Source: Candidatus Rhabdochlamydia oedothoracis (lineage in GTDB: Bacteria; Chlamydiota; Chlamydiia; Chlamydiales; Rhabdochlamydiaceae). Taken from it: DNA of 64,000 nt. The notes under the pieces were generated by a model, which was given only the letters and a program-made list of their open reading frames with translations, was not told where the DNA came from and ran no database searches. Positions 55,723 to 64,000 of this stretch are shown here, piece by piece; position 1 is the first letter of the stretch; each line of letters opens with the position of its first letter. Location: positions 1,364,001 to 1,428,000 of the forward strand of contig NZ_CP075587.1 of the NCBI RefSeq assembly GCF_019453995.1. Direction: 5' to 3'. The position numbers and the translations under genes were made by a program.

Positions 55723-56483
55723 AAAAATCTCCTTGACCTAAGAACTTAAATAAAAAAATACACTTGCTTTGTTTTAAAATCAGCAATATTAATAAAAGAA
55801 GTGAAAAACAATCAACTTTATTGACAAAATATACAATAAAAAAAAGAAAATACAATTAGGATATTTTTTAATACTAGTCTTTTCAAGTTTGAAGTGCACA
55901 GAAGAATTAAAAAAAAGAATAGGCAGGCGATGAAAGAATCTCTATTGTGATTTTTAACAATCAAACACAAGTAGAGACCTTGCCCAAAGGCTACCATCAC
56001 CTAACCTATGACCAAAGATGTCAGATTTATATTTTACAAGCTAGAGGAGATACATCTAGCTCAATAGCAACCATTCTAAAAGTTCATCATAGCACTATTA
56101 GTAGGGAACTTAAGAGAAATTAAAGGGCAACGAGGATACCGTCATCAGCAAGCTCAAGAAAAAGCATTTCTTAGAGCCTGTTTAAAATCTTTTCAAAAGT
56201 AGAGCAATAAAAGCGAGAACCACCATATTCAAGCTTGTATGTAGTTTTCTTTCGCAATTTTCCCATAGCCTGCGACATTTTTCTATCCACGCAAAAGAAC
56301 GCTCTACAACCCATTGTATCAGTATTTTTAACACTTTGAGCATCAATAATTACAAAGCTTGTTTTCTCTTTCCGACCACTGCTTTTTCTGACCTCGCCAA
56401 CCAATTTTTTTTAAAACTATTTCAAGAATACTCTTAGAATTTTTATCATCTTTTTTATTCCAATGATGGAAATAATAATAACA

Positions 56484-57623
56484 AGTCTTTTCAAGTTTGA
56501 AGTGCACAGAAGAATTAAAAAAAGAATAGGCAGGCGATGAAAGAATCTCTATTGTGATTTTTAACAATCAAACACAAGGAGAGACCTTGCCTAAAGGCTA
56601 CCATCACCTAACCTATGACCAAAGATGTCAGATTTATATTTTAAAAGCTAGAGGAGATACATCTAGCTCAATAGCAAACATTCTAAAAGTTCATCATAGC
56701 ACTATTAGTAGGGAACTTAAGAGAAATAAAGGGCAACGAGGATACCGTCATCAGCAAGCTCAAGAAAAAGCATTTCTTAGAAAAAATTCTCAGCCCAATA
56801 AAAAAATGACTCCTCAAATAGTTACCCGTATTGAAGAAAAAATCAAGTTGCAATGGAGCCCTATACAAATATCCGGATGGCTTAAAAGACATGGTAAAGA
56901 ACATGTTAGTCATGAGACCATCTATAATCATATCTGGAAAGATAAACGACAGGGAGGACAGCTTTATAGAGAGCTCCGTCATCGAGGGAAAAAATATAAC
57001 AAGCAGAGAAAGGGAGCTTCTGGAAGAGGGAACATGCCTGGTCGTATAGATATTAAGCAACGGCCTTGTATTGTAGAAAAAAAGACTCGTTTAGGAGACT
57101 GGGAACTAGATACAGTCATAGGGGCAGGACATAAAGGCGTAATTGTATCAATGGTAGAAAGAACTTCCAAGCTAACTAAGCTCGCCAAAGTTTCTCATAA
57201 AACTGCAGAGGAAGTAAGTCAAGCGTTAATTGAACAACTTAAACCTATCAAAGATTTTGTACACACATTAACAGCAGACAACGGAAAAGAATTTGCCTAT
57301 CACCAAATGGTTAGTTTCGAGCTAGAGACAGACTTCTACTTTGCAACGCCCTACCATTCTTGGGAAAGAGGCTTAAATGAGCATACAAACGGACTAGTTA
57401 GGCAATATTTTCCTAAAACACAAAGCTTTTTAGATACGACTTCTAAGGATATAGAAAGGGTGGAAACTTTACTAAATAACAGACCTAGAAAGGCTCTCAA
57501 CTTCGAAACTCCACTAGAAGTGTTTACGAGATTATCTACAAACATGCTATGCTCGGGTGCACAATAGATGTTTTTTCAAGTATTTATATGTTCTTTTTTG
57601 TGCACTTCAAGGTTGAAAGGGCC
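56484..57623 (+). mobile_element. IS30-family element, intact copy 2 (inner layer)
   Basis: 1140 bp flanked by ACA (56481-56483, 57624-57626). The uninterrupted IS5 copy at 45341-46200 shows the empty site. It carries an intact transposase, so this is the youngest layer. Confidence 0.93.
56554..57567 (+). CDS. IS30-family DDE transposase, copy 2
   Basis: 337 residues with a GTG start and the same protein sequence as the copy at 49912-50925: helix-turn-helix, three catalytic acidic residues and complete C-terminus. The minus-strand frames over it (56683-57060, 56979-57188, 57351-57545) are shadows. Confidence 0.93.
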   Translation: MIFNNQTQGETLPKGYHHLTYDQRCQIYILKARGDTSSSIANILKVHHSTISRELKRNKGQRGYRHQQAQEKAFLRKNSQPNKKMTPQIVTRIEEKIKLQWSPIQISGWLKRHGKEHVSHETIYNHIWKDKRQGGQLYRELRHRGKKYNKQRKGASGRGNMPGRIDIKQRPCIVEKKTRLGDWELDTVIGAGHKGVIVSMVERTSKLTKLAKVSHKTAEEVSQALIEQLKPIKDFVHTLTADNGKEFAYHQMVSFELETDFYFATPYHSWERGLNEHTNGLVRQYFPKTQSFLDTTSKDIERVETLLNNRPRKALNFETPLEVFTRLSTNMLCSGAQ

Positions 57624-57980
57624 ACATAATTCCCATTTAGGATATTCTATGGGTAACATACGCCACTGGCAACCACTTTTTAAAATGTACAAAATTCCAC
57701 AAAAAATATCATATAGATCAACTCTTCGTGGATGTGTTTTTTTGCGTGTAGACTCAAGTATTAGATGGATTTTGCTAAATTGTTTACGAGAAATATCGCT
57801 TGGATAAGAGCGGGTCATAATGACCTCCAAAGGTTTTATGAAAACTATCATTATACCTTACTGAAAAGATTTTAAACAGGCTCTTAGAAAAAATTCTCAG
57901 CATAGAGAGCTCCGTCATCAAGGGAAAAAATATAACAAGCAGAGAAAGGGAACTTCTGGAAGAGGGAACATCCCTGGTCG

Positions 57981-58118
57981 TATACTAGTTTGATTTCAAA
58001 TTAAGAATTGCATAACTAGTTTTTTTTGAAAAAACTGCTCTATTTTGCAAGAAGATGTTATCTTTTGTATAAAAATGTTTATACACTCAAACTCTTAATT
58101 TGAATGCAAATAAGTATA
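57981..58118 (+). mobile_element. 138-bp MITE, copy 3 (uninterrupted)
   Basis: Full element with TATACT at both ends in inverse. The left flank is IS30 (ends GGTCG), the right flank an IS630-B fragment (starts CCCTCATC). The two flanks come from different elements, so this copy marks a recombination or deletion point. Confidence 0.8.
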
Positions 58119-58286
58119 CCCTCATCATAGCCCAAAATTACACAAAGCCTATTCCGTTCAGAATAGTCTTTTGGATGCTTTAACTTGTGTTCTAAGTCAG
58201 CTATCTGGCTAGGGATCAGTTTTTTCATGCTCAATAGCTTAACACAAAACAAAATATTTTTCTATACGATTGAATCGGAACCACTA
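58119..58286 (-). mobile_element. IS630-B end fragment
   Basis: Matches 22857-23022: the first 35 or so codons of the IS630-B transposase (MKKLIPSQIADLEHKLKH) and the terminal repeat ending CCACTA at 58286, followed by TA. The other end is lost at the MITE. Confidence 0.85.
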
Positions 58287-58324
58287 TATACATGAAAATT
58301 AATAAACCGTCTTATCAAAAACCA

Positions 58325-59529
58325 CAGGGCCAACGCATGAAGATTTTGCTTGATAATTGAGAGATAAAAAATGATTCTGGCTCCTTTTTCATAAGGAGTA
58401 TAAAATGGAAGGATTCATTCATTCTTCATCTATTATGATGCATTTTTCGAAATTACCAGACCCAAGAAAGGCGCGCAATCAACTAGATAGCCTTCATGAT
58501 ATTATCAGCACATCTATCCTAGCCATGCTATGTGGACAAGATGATTACATGGGCTTTAGCTTGTGGACACAGATGAACCTCGATTGGTTACAATCTGTTA
58601 ATATCTGCAAATATGGAGCTCCTTCTCATGATACCTATGAGAGGTTTTTTGCCTTTTTAAATCCTCATTCGTTCCGTACATGTTTTATGCAGTGGACTCA
58701 GTCCATAGCTCAGGCATTTGGAGGAGACAGTATTGCCATTGACGGCAAGACATTATGCGGTTCTGGTAATAAGACAATAGATCCTATCCATATGGTAAGC
58801 GCTTTTGCTTCTGAGCAAAGTCTTGTGTTGGGACATCTTAAATGTTCTGGAAAAGGAAAGGAACTAGAGACCATTCAAAGCCTGCTTACTATATTAAATA
58901 TTAAAGGAGTTGTTGTAACAATCGATGCAGCCGGTTGTCACAAAATAGTAGTAGAACAGATTTGTTCCCAGGGAGGAGATTATGTTATTGCTCTTAAAGG
59001 CAATCAAGACCACTTACATGCAGAAGCTCATAACTTTTTTGAACAAGCACAGAACGTTATACCGGAAGAAGCTAGCTGTGATTATTGGCGGTCTGAAAAA
59101 TGTACTCGAGGACGTAGTGAGATAAGAGAAGTATGGGCGACTGAGAAATTGGAAGAAGCTGCATAGCTTGTGATATGCGTAAAAGTACAGAAGAAATCGC
59201 AAGAGAGGAATAGCTGTGAAATTCGGTATTTTATTTCAAGTCTACCTGCTAATGCAGAACGTCTTGCAAAGGAAGTGCGTAATCACTGGAGCATCGAAAA
59301 CAAATTGCATTGGCAACTTGATGTTAATTTCCGAGAGGATTTAAGTCGTGTTAGAAAAGGAAATGGAGCTGAAAATCTATCTATAGCCCGACGGGCTACT
59401 TTGAATCTTTTACAAAAAGATAAGACAAGCAAGGTCAGTTTACGTAAACGGCGCTTCATTGCATCATGTCGTAAAGATTATTTATTAGATCTGGTAAATG
59501 CAAAGGAAATTCTTCATGCTTAAGCCCTG
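58325..59529 (+). mobile_element. ISAs1-family element, broken copy
   Basis: Ends CAGGGCCAACGCATGAAGA and the inverse of CAGGGCTTAAGCATGAAGA, the same as the copy at 27490-28718 but inverted. The transposase frame is interrupted. No target duplication seen. Confidence 0.87.
58405..59523 (+). pseudogene. ISAs1 transposase, frameshifted
   Basis: Nearly identical to the intact gene at 27496-28638 until about 59150, where about 26 bases are deleted between short repeats; a TAG follows after EKLEEAA. A two-base insertion just downstream restores the original frame, so 59170-59523 continues to the normal C-terminus NAKEILHA. Catalytic blocks are split over two pieces; inactive unless suppressed. 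Confidence 0.88.
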
Positions 59530-59574
59530 TCACAAACCATCAAATAATTCTGCTTTTAAAGTTTCTATAGTTAT

Positions 59575-60027
59575 TTAAATCGACATTGATAAAATAGCTT
59601 GATCTAAGGCTTCGGATAAATTAGCTACAGTAGGTAAAAGTTCTCGGATTTTCGTTTTCATATTGGCCCAATATTTTTCGATAGGATTTAAGTCCGGTGA
59701 ATAAGGCGGGAGAAAGAGCATTTCGTATCCACTTTCCTCTATCAATGTTCTAGTTGTCTTTGATTGATGAAAGCTCGCGTTATCGAGAATCAAAACTTGG
59801 CCATGAGTCAAATTTGGAATCAATTCCTGTTTTAGCCATACATTAAATAGATCCGTATGGCAAGTTCCTTCAAAACACATCGGTGCCAGCAATTTCTTCC
59901 CTTGTAGTGCCGAAATTACACTCTGTCTACCAAATCGTTTTCCTGAAATTCCTCCAAATATTTGTTTTCCCCTCGCGCTCCTCGCATATTGCCTATGCAC
60001 ATATTGACTGATTCCGCTCTGATCCAA
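59575..60027 (-). CDS. IS630-A transposase, frame B, copy 2
   Basis: 150 codons with the complete DDE triad (YLDQSGI, read through the slip; ILDNASFHQS; YSPDLNPIEKYW). It differs from copy 1 by a few residues (CHTDL, FHQS, QAILS). The frame joins frame A only by frameshift. Confidence 0.87.
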   Translation of the reverse strand: MDQSGISQYVHRQYARSARGKQIFGGISGKRFGRQSVISALQGKKLLAPMCFEGTCHTDLFNVWLKQELIPNLTHGQVLILDNASFHQSKTTRTLIEESGYEMLFLPPYSPDLNPIEKYWANMKTKIRELLPTVANLSEALDQAILSMSI

Positions 60028-60065
60028 ATAGACCCTTTTTTCAGGAGAAATTGCCTCTATCTTTT

Positions 60066-60434
60066 TTAGATATTCCGCTCTTGCTTCCGCGTTCCTTTCC
60101 TTATAAAACGCAATCTTTTTTTTCTTGTAATCTTGAGTCTTTTCAAAGCGTAAAAGATCGCTTGCAAAGTCAAACCAAAATGCTTTGCAATCTCTGATAA
60201 AAAATGATCGGGGTTTTTTTCTACATAAGCGATTAATCTCTGATCATCAATTTTCTTATAAGTGCTTTTCTTTTTTAGAGGTTCTACGTTTCCTCTTTGT
60301 TTCTTACGCTTTACCCATCGGTAGACAGTTGCAATCCCAACTTGAAATAGCTGGCTGGCCTTCATTTTGTCGTTATTTTCTTCTAGGTATTGAAGCACTC
60401 GTTTTCTTAGATCCATTGAATAAGGTTTAGGCAT
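60066..60434 (-). CDS. IS630-A transposase, frame A, copy 2
   Basis: 122 codons, differing from the copy at 29448-29816 by about one residue (RKGTRKQ versus RKGMRKQ). Both helix-turn-helix regions are present and the A8 slip site is conserved (60114-60124). Confidence 0.85.
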   Translation of the reverse strand: MPKPYSMDLRKRVLQYLEENNDKMKASQLFQVGIATVYRWVKRKKQRGNVEPLKKKSTYKKIDDQRLIAYVEKNPDHFLSEIAKHFGLTLQAIFYALKRLKITRKKRLRFIRKGTRKQERNI

Positions 60435-60583
60435 TTCTCTACCTCCATATATTTTGTTGGAGAAAAATATACAACTTTATCAATAATATTTTAAATAACT
60501 ATATCTCTCATTAAAAAAAATCATTTAAAAAAACTCCTAAATTAAGTTAATTAAAGATTACACACTTAAAATCCGGAGTTTAT

Positions 60584-60802
60584 ATGAAAATAGGACATAG
60601 AAACCCTTCTAAACCAAATGATTACAATAGAGGAATAAGCTCTTCTCTTATGCAAACAAGAGATAAAGTTAGGAAAGTTACCAGAAAAATCCCCCGTACT
60701 TTTACAGCAGGGAAAGTGCATTTTTCCCAACTTAAAGCTAATAAAGCCTCTGAAAAAACCAGCCGCTTATTTACGCAAAAAATGAATACATTTAATAGCT
60801 AG
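60584..60802 (+). CDS. Small basic hypothetical protein
   Basis: 72 residues, rich in Lys, Arg, Ser and Thr, no membrane segment or signal peptide (MKIGHRNPSKPNDYNRGISS start). ATG 60584 has CCGGAG seven bases upstream. The last 36 bases overlap the 3' end of convergent bioY. No family recognised. Small and basic with a polar N-terminus, so a secreted or nucleic-acid-binding peptide is conceivable, without evidence. Confidence 0.6.
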   Translation: MKIGHRNPSKPNDYNRGISSSLMQTRDKVRKVTRKIPRTFTAGKVHFSQLKANKASEKTSRLFTQKMNTFNS

Positions 60803-61300
60803 TAAGCGCTTAATAACATCTCCACATAGAAAAGGAAGAACTCCTAAGGTTATAGCTTGTGTCCATCCTATAAAAGCTGCAAGCCAAATAGCCCCAAATA
60901 GATAAATAATTCCATCTCCTATCGATAAGATCCAAAAGAGGTTGTTTTTAGACGCAAAGCGACTTAAAAAACCCACTACTCCTGCAGCTATTATATATCC
61001 TAAGAGATACCCAGCATTAGAGCCTAATAAACGAGAGAATCCTCCTACACAAGTTGCAAATACAGGAAATCCTAAAGCTCCCTGCAATAAAAATCCTATT
61101 ACAGCCAACATTGTTCTTTTTGCCCCGAATAGCACAGAAAGCGCTAGGATCAGAGTATTCTGCAATACGATGGGGACGGGAGTAAAAGGAAGGGGAATAG
61201 AAATAGGCGCAGCTAATGCAATTAAAAAACTCATTCCCAATATAATAAGTGCTTCTTGTGCATAATTTTTTGTTTCAAGCGGTATGCTTATTGTATTCAT
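60767..61300 (-). CDS. bioY: BioY biotin transporter substrate-binding subunit
   Basis: 177 residues, six hydrophobic helices. Family motifs: PFTPVPIVLQNTLILALSVL, GALGFPVFA and the Gly-rich FSRLLGSNAGYLLGYI. BioY imports biotin, alone or with an ECF module; no EcfA/T genes lie nearby. Biotin uptake fits an obligate intracellular life. Confidence 0.92.
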   Translation of the reverse strand: MNTISIPLETKNYAQEALIILGMSFLIALAAPISIPLPFTPVPIVLQNTLILALSVLFGAKRTMLAVIGFLLQGALGFPVFATCVGGFSRLLGSNAGYLLGYIIAAGVVGFLSRFASKNNLFWILSIGDGIIYLFGAIWLAAFIGWTQAITLGVLPFLCGDVIKRLLAIKCIHFLRK

Positions 61301-61309
61301 AGAAGCCTC

Positions 61310-62080
61310 CTAATTTGGCTTTTTAGTATGTGATAAAACCAGCTCCCAATCAGTGCAAGGGGAAGCGTATTTAGGTTCAGCATGAGTTGCCCATCCAGGC
61401 ATAGCTGAAATTAAAACAGCCCCTTGTTCATTTAGCTTAAGAAATTTACCATGATCATCACTAATGCTCCGATTCAAAGAGAAACTCTTATGAACCTCTA
61501 TGTCTCTGATTAAGGTTTTATACCTCATTGCATAGGTATTGGTAGTAGAAGGTGTGGTACGCCAATGGCAGGAATTGGTATGGAAAATTTTTGCAGATAA
61601 ATTCTGGTATTCAGGCAGGAAATATTTATCTTTATGATCATATAGAGTGACATAGTCAACCCCTGGTAGAGTAAAAGATTCTCGCAATATTCTACACCAA
61701 TGAGGCCGGTGGATATAATCATCTTCTAAAAAATAGATAATCGTCCGATCGGAAAACTTTTGCGAAGCTACATAATCGAGCATCCATAAGAAGGAAGCTG
61801 TTTCGGTTCCCCCTTGCATTTCAATCACAGGAAATCTTTTTTGCTTATGAATAAAGTGCGGCGTTTCGCAAGGGTGAGAAGCATCGAGCAAAAAAGTCAC
61901 TTCAATCTTAGGATCATCGATTGTGTCTAGTAAATTAGCTAAGCAAAGCTCCCTGTCAAAAGAGCGATATCTCTCTTTATGTGCGCTTATTTTTGAATAG
62001 TGACAATAACGCACAAACACCTGGATACTCTCTTGAGTAGGCTTTTTTATCCATGAAACCAACTTACGTAATATATCCAT
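61310..62080 (-). CDS. Glycosyltransferase-like protein (GT-A type, putative)
   Basis: 256 residues from ATG 62078-62080, supported by AAGGAAG upstream; an earlier in-frame ATG at 62110 lies inside the NUDIX gene. An Asp-rich motif FLEDDYIHRPHW (117-128) follows a strand, as in the metal-binding site of GT-A fold enzymes, with SDDHGKF later. No signal peptide; one weak hydrophobic segment. Substrate unknown. It overlaps the NUDIX gene by 17 bases, so the two are translated together. Confidence 0.6.
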   Translation of the reverse strand: MDILRKLVSWIKKPTQESIQVFVRYCHYSKISAHKERYRSFDRELCLANLLDTIDDPKIEVTFLLDASHPCETPHFIHKQKRFPVIEMQGGTETASFLWMLDYVASQKFSDRTIIYFLEDDYIHRPHWCRILRESFTLPGVDYVTLYDHKDKYFLPEYQNLSAKIFHTNSCHWRTTPSTTNTYAMRYKTLIRDIEVHKSFSLNRSISDDHGKFLKLNEQGAVLISAMPGWATHAEPKYASPCTDWELVLSHTKKPN

Positions 62081-62471
62081 CAAGATACTTCCTTGCTTGC
62101 TTAAAAACATTTTGCGATTCTGGAAAGGAGATTTGCTTCATCGCTTCATCTAAATCAAACCACCTTGCTTGCACAATCTCATTTGGCTGACATTCCAAGA
62201 CTCCTGTTACAAGAGCTGGAAAATAACCAACGATCTTGCTCTTCTCTTGAAGAGAATAGCTTTCTGTAAAAGGCTTTAGAGAAAGAAGTTGCCGAACACG
62301 TAAACCAGTCTCTTCTTTTAATTCACGAATAGCGGTCTTTTGCGCTGTTTCTGTTTTTTCAGCTCTGCCTTTTGGGAAGCCCCAATGCTGTCCATTTAGA
62401 TGTTGAATCAACAATACTTGCCATTTTCCTTTTAATTTGCGAAAAGGGATAATTCCATAAGAGGTGATCAT
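62064..62471 (-). CDS. NUDIX hydrolase
   Basis: 135 residues. A textbook NUDIX box GRAEKTETAQKTAIRELKEE followed by TGL (GX5EX7REUXEEXGU) lies behind HWGFPKG, the set found in Ap4A-type and nucleotide-cleaning enzymes. The stop is three bases before the fabF stop side on the same strand, so it belongs to the fabF transcript. The equivalent C. trachomatis gene next to fabF (CT771) is, as I recall, a diadenosine hydrolase. Confidence 0.9.
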   Translation of the reverse strand: MITSYGIIPFRKLKGKWQVLLIQHLNGQHWGFPKGRAEKTETAQKTAIRELKEETGLRVRQLLSLKPFTESYSLQEKSKIVGYFPALVTGVLECQPNEIVQARWFDLDEAMKQISFPESQNVFKQARKYLDGYIT

Positions 62472-62474
62472 CGT

Positions 62475-63728
62475 TTAATAATAAGGAGCAAAGATTAAAC
62501 TGGAATTATGCCCACCAAAGCCGAAAGAATTACTAAGCGCTGCAGTCACTTTATGGGGCGTGGCTTTTACAACAATATCTAAATCTTGGACTTCTTCTTC
62601 TGGCTCTTCCAAATTAATGGTAGGATGTAACATTCCTTGACGCATCTGCTCAATCAGAGCTACCGCTTCAATTCCCCCTGCTGCACCAAGACAATGCCCA
62701 ATCATTGATTTAGTAGCATTTATTTTAATATTTGCAGCATGTGATCCAAAAGTTTGTTTAATCCCCCGTATCTCACATAAATCTCCTACTTGCGTAGACG
62801 TTGCGTGTGCATTGATATAGTTAATCCGCTCTTTTGATATACCGGAATTTTTAATTGCCTGTTTCATACACAACTGAACTCCCCATCCATCTTCCCGAGG
62901 AGATGTCATATGAAAGGCATCACAATTAATAGCTCCCCCTAGATACTCACATAAAATAGGTGCATTTCTTGCCAAAGCATGTTCTAAGCTCTCTAAAACT
63001 AAAATCCCCGCTCCTTCTCCAACAACAAATCCATCTCTTTTCTTATCCCAAGGCCTAGAAGCTTTTTGAGGATCTTCATTGTATTTTGATAAAGCATGAC
63101 AAGCCACAAATCCACCTACTCCAATCGGATTAATGGGAGCCTCTGTTCCCCCACATAACATAAGATCCGCCTCTCCACGAAAAATATGCTCTGCTGCTGC
63201 ATGAATAGAATAGTTAGCTGTGGCACAAGCCGTAGAAATGGAGTAATTAGGTCCCATAAAACCCAATTCAATTCCCAGTAAAGCACCAGCCATATTGGTA
63301 ATAATGAAAGGAACAAAAAAAGGTGTAAGACGTTTAAAACCTTCTTTTATAAGGGTTTGGGTGCCATTATAAAACATATGCATTCCACCCATACCAGAGC
63401 CTACAACCACACCGCAGCGTTGTTTATTCAGCTTTGATAACAGTTCAGGTGTTAAGAGCTGTGCTTGTTGGAGAGCCTTCTTTCCCGCTACAATTGCATA
63501 GCGAATAAAAGGATCAACCCGTCTTGCTTGTTTTTTATCTAAATAATCACCCACTTCAAAATTGCGAATGCTAGCAGAAAATCTAGTGGGGTAGTCTTGA
63601 CAAGGAAATTCTTCAATAGGGATAACCCCGCTCTTTCCTGCTAGAAGCTGTTGATAAAATGTCCTTACATCTGTGCCAAAACAAGACGCAAGACCCATTC
63701 CTGTCACAACAACCCGTTTTTTCGCCAT
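62475..63728 (-). CDS. fabF: 3-oxoacyl-ACP synthase II
   Basis: 417 residues from ATG 63728, chosen for the GGAG upstream and the standard MAKKRVVVTGMGLASCFG start; the frame is open 23 codons further. The Cys of STACATANYSI and the His residues of HATST and KSMIGHCLGAAG form the catalytic triad. It elongates fatty acids in the type II pathway. Confidence 0.96.
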   Translation of the reverse strand: MAKKRVVVTGMGLASCFGTDVRTFYQQLLAGKSGVIPIEEFPCQDYPTRFSASIRNFEVGDYLDKKQARRVDPFIRYAIVAGKKALQQAQLLTPELLSKLNKQRCGVVVGSGMGGMHMFYNGTQTLIKEGFKRLTPFFVPFIITNMAGALLGIELGFMGPNYSISTACATANYSIHAAAEHIFRGEADLMLCGGTEAPINPIGVGGFVACHALSKYNEDPQKASRPWDKKRDGFVVGEGAGILVLESLEHALARNAPILCEYLGGAINCDAFHMTSPREDGWGVQLCMKQAIKNSGISKERINYINAHATSTQVGDLCEIRGIKQTFGSHAANIKINATKSMIGHCLGAAGGIEAVALIEQMRQGMLHPTINLEEPEEEVQDLDIVVKATPHKVTAALSNSFGFGGHNSSLIFAPYY

Positions 63729-63857
63729 AAAAAGCTCCCTATAAAATAAGCAGTTAGGATATACAAAACAGGTTAATTTCTGCAACTTGAGAAACAAGAG
63801 GTAGCTTATATTAATAGAGATTTATTAAAAAGATAGTAAAAATTTTTTTTGAGAACT

Positions 63858-64000
63858 TTAAGCTTGCTTATCTGATTCAATATTTATTTTTAAATCTATA
63901 ATAGAGCCCTTGTTCCATAAATCCTCCAAACGGTATCTCTCCCTTAATCCAGGCTCAAAAATATGAACCATGGTATCTAAGTAGTCGATAATAGCCCAAT
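63858..64000 (-). CDS. rsfS: Ribosomal silencing factor RsfS, C-terminal part
   Basis: 47 codons from the window edge to TAA 63858: WAIIDYLDTMVHIFEPGLRE and then RYRLEDLWNKG. This is the diagnostic RsfS/Iojap C-terminus (the WVxxDYGDVVVHIF... YYxLERLW pattern). The rest of the gene lies beyond the window. It neighbours fabF, as CT769-CT770 do. Confidence 0.87.
   Translation of the reverse strand, partial: WAIIDYLDTMVHIFEPGLRERYRLEDLWNKGSIIDLKINIESDKQA

Larger units (their letters stand above)
56174..57883 (-). mobile_element. IS5 (IS427-like), middle layer of nested set
   Basis: The two ends GAGCCTGTTTAAAATC lie at 56174 and 57883, with TTA on both sides. The interior (56174-56483 and 57624-57883) has a large deletion fusing NTDT to MGCRAFF, removing the catalytic centre. 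An intact IS30 (56484-57623) is inserted at ACA. Confidence 0.88.
55876..57980 (+). mobile_element. IS30 copy (outer layer of a nested set)
   Basis: Left part 55876-56173, right part 57884-57980. It starts with AGTCTTTTCAAGTTTGAAGT; the transposase frame has an extra T near 56120 and other changes. It is cut at CTTA (codon 76) by an IS5 with TTA duplicated. After the IS5 the reading resumes at GAAAAAATTCTCAG, has an internal deletion, and ends in the MITE at 57981. Degenerate, older than its contents. Confidence 0.85.
59568..60501 (-). mobile_element. IS630-family element A, copy 2
   Basis: 934 bp, same terminal TAGTTATTTAAA ends, TA on both sides (59566-59567, 60502-60503). Same layout and frameshift run as copy 1 at 29381-30314. 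Confidence 0.9.

Noticed and set aside
57568-57807. Plus-strand 79-codon frame at the IS30/IS5 border
   Set aside because: It spans the IS30 right end and antisense IS5 sequence; an artefact of the insertion.
1-64000. tRNA or rRNA genes
   Set aside because: I looked for T-loop and 16S/23S-like segments in the intergenic regions and found none convincing by eye; a tRNAscan-SE run would settle it.

Overview
This is an AT-rich stretch of a chromosome from the order Chlamydiales, most likely an environmental (arthropod- or amoeba-associated) lineage rather than a vertebrate Chlamydia. Three observations support this. First, a type III secretion cluster is present in chlamydial order (ychF, sctU, sctV, copN, a CesT-like chaperone, malQ). 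Second, pssA, nrdA, nrdB, an M16 protease, htrA, sucD, sucC and ftsY lie together, as I recall for the CT821-CT828 block of Chlamydia trachomatis. Third, the NrdB has Phe where other class I enzymes have the radical Tyr. The heavy load of insertion sequences fits lineages such as Rhabdochlamydia, but I cannot fix the genus from sequence alone.

Layout. 1-1875: two paralogous Inc-like membrane proteins on the minus strand, the second ending inside a 138-bp MITE. 2068-12386: ychF, an RlmL-type methyltransferase, the type III secretion operon, malQ and a TPR/transglutaminase-like protein, with several 4-bp overlaps. 12387-14955: IS graveyard (IS110, IS982, IS30 and IS5-type relics) around one small exported protein. 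14956-21674: rmuC-pssA on the minus strand and nrdAB on the plus strand, with candidate NrdR boxes. 21675-30421: a mobile island holding IS630, IS5, ISAs1, IS30 and IS110 material, a MITE and a 4.4-kb gene for a 1456-residue protein with about 25 repeats of 30 residues. 30656-44836: M16 protease, two HtrA-type proteases, an M50 protease, sucCD, ftsY, an LRR protein and priA. 44837-46860: IS relics and small proteins. 46860-55722: lysS, an IS30 cluster, cysS and a PlsC-ACP-AMP ligase fusion. 55876-60501: nested and back-to-back IS elements. 60584-64000: a small basic protein, bioY, a glycosyltransferase-like gene, a NUDIX hydrolase, fabF and the end of rsfS.

How it fits together. The housekeeping genes cover deoxynucleotide supply, phospholipid synthesis and remodelling, envelope proteolysis, the TCA cycle and tRNA charging. 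The host-interaction genes are the secretion export gate and gatekeeper, Inc-like proteins, and the LRR and 30-residue-repeat proteins, which are candidate effectors by inference only.

The most unusual material is the homogenised repeat protein, the MITE that supplies stop codons to two unrelated proteins, the IS30 family that has been hit repeatedly at one site in its own coding sequence, and a structured leader upstream of an IS110 recombinase fragment. I saw no rRNA, tRNA or CRISPR array.
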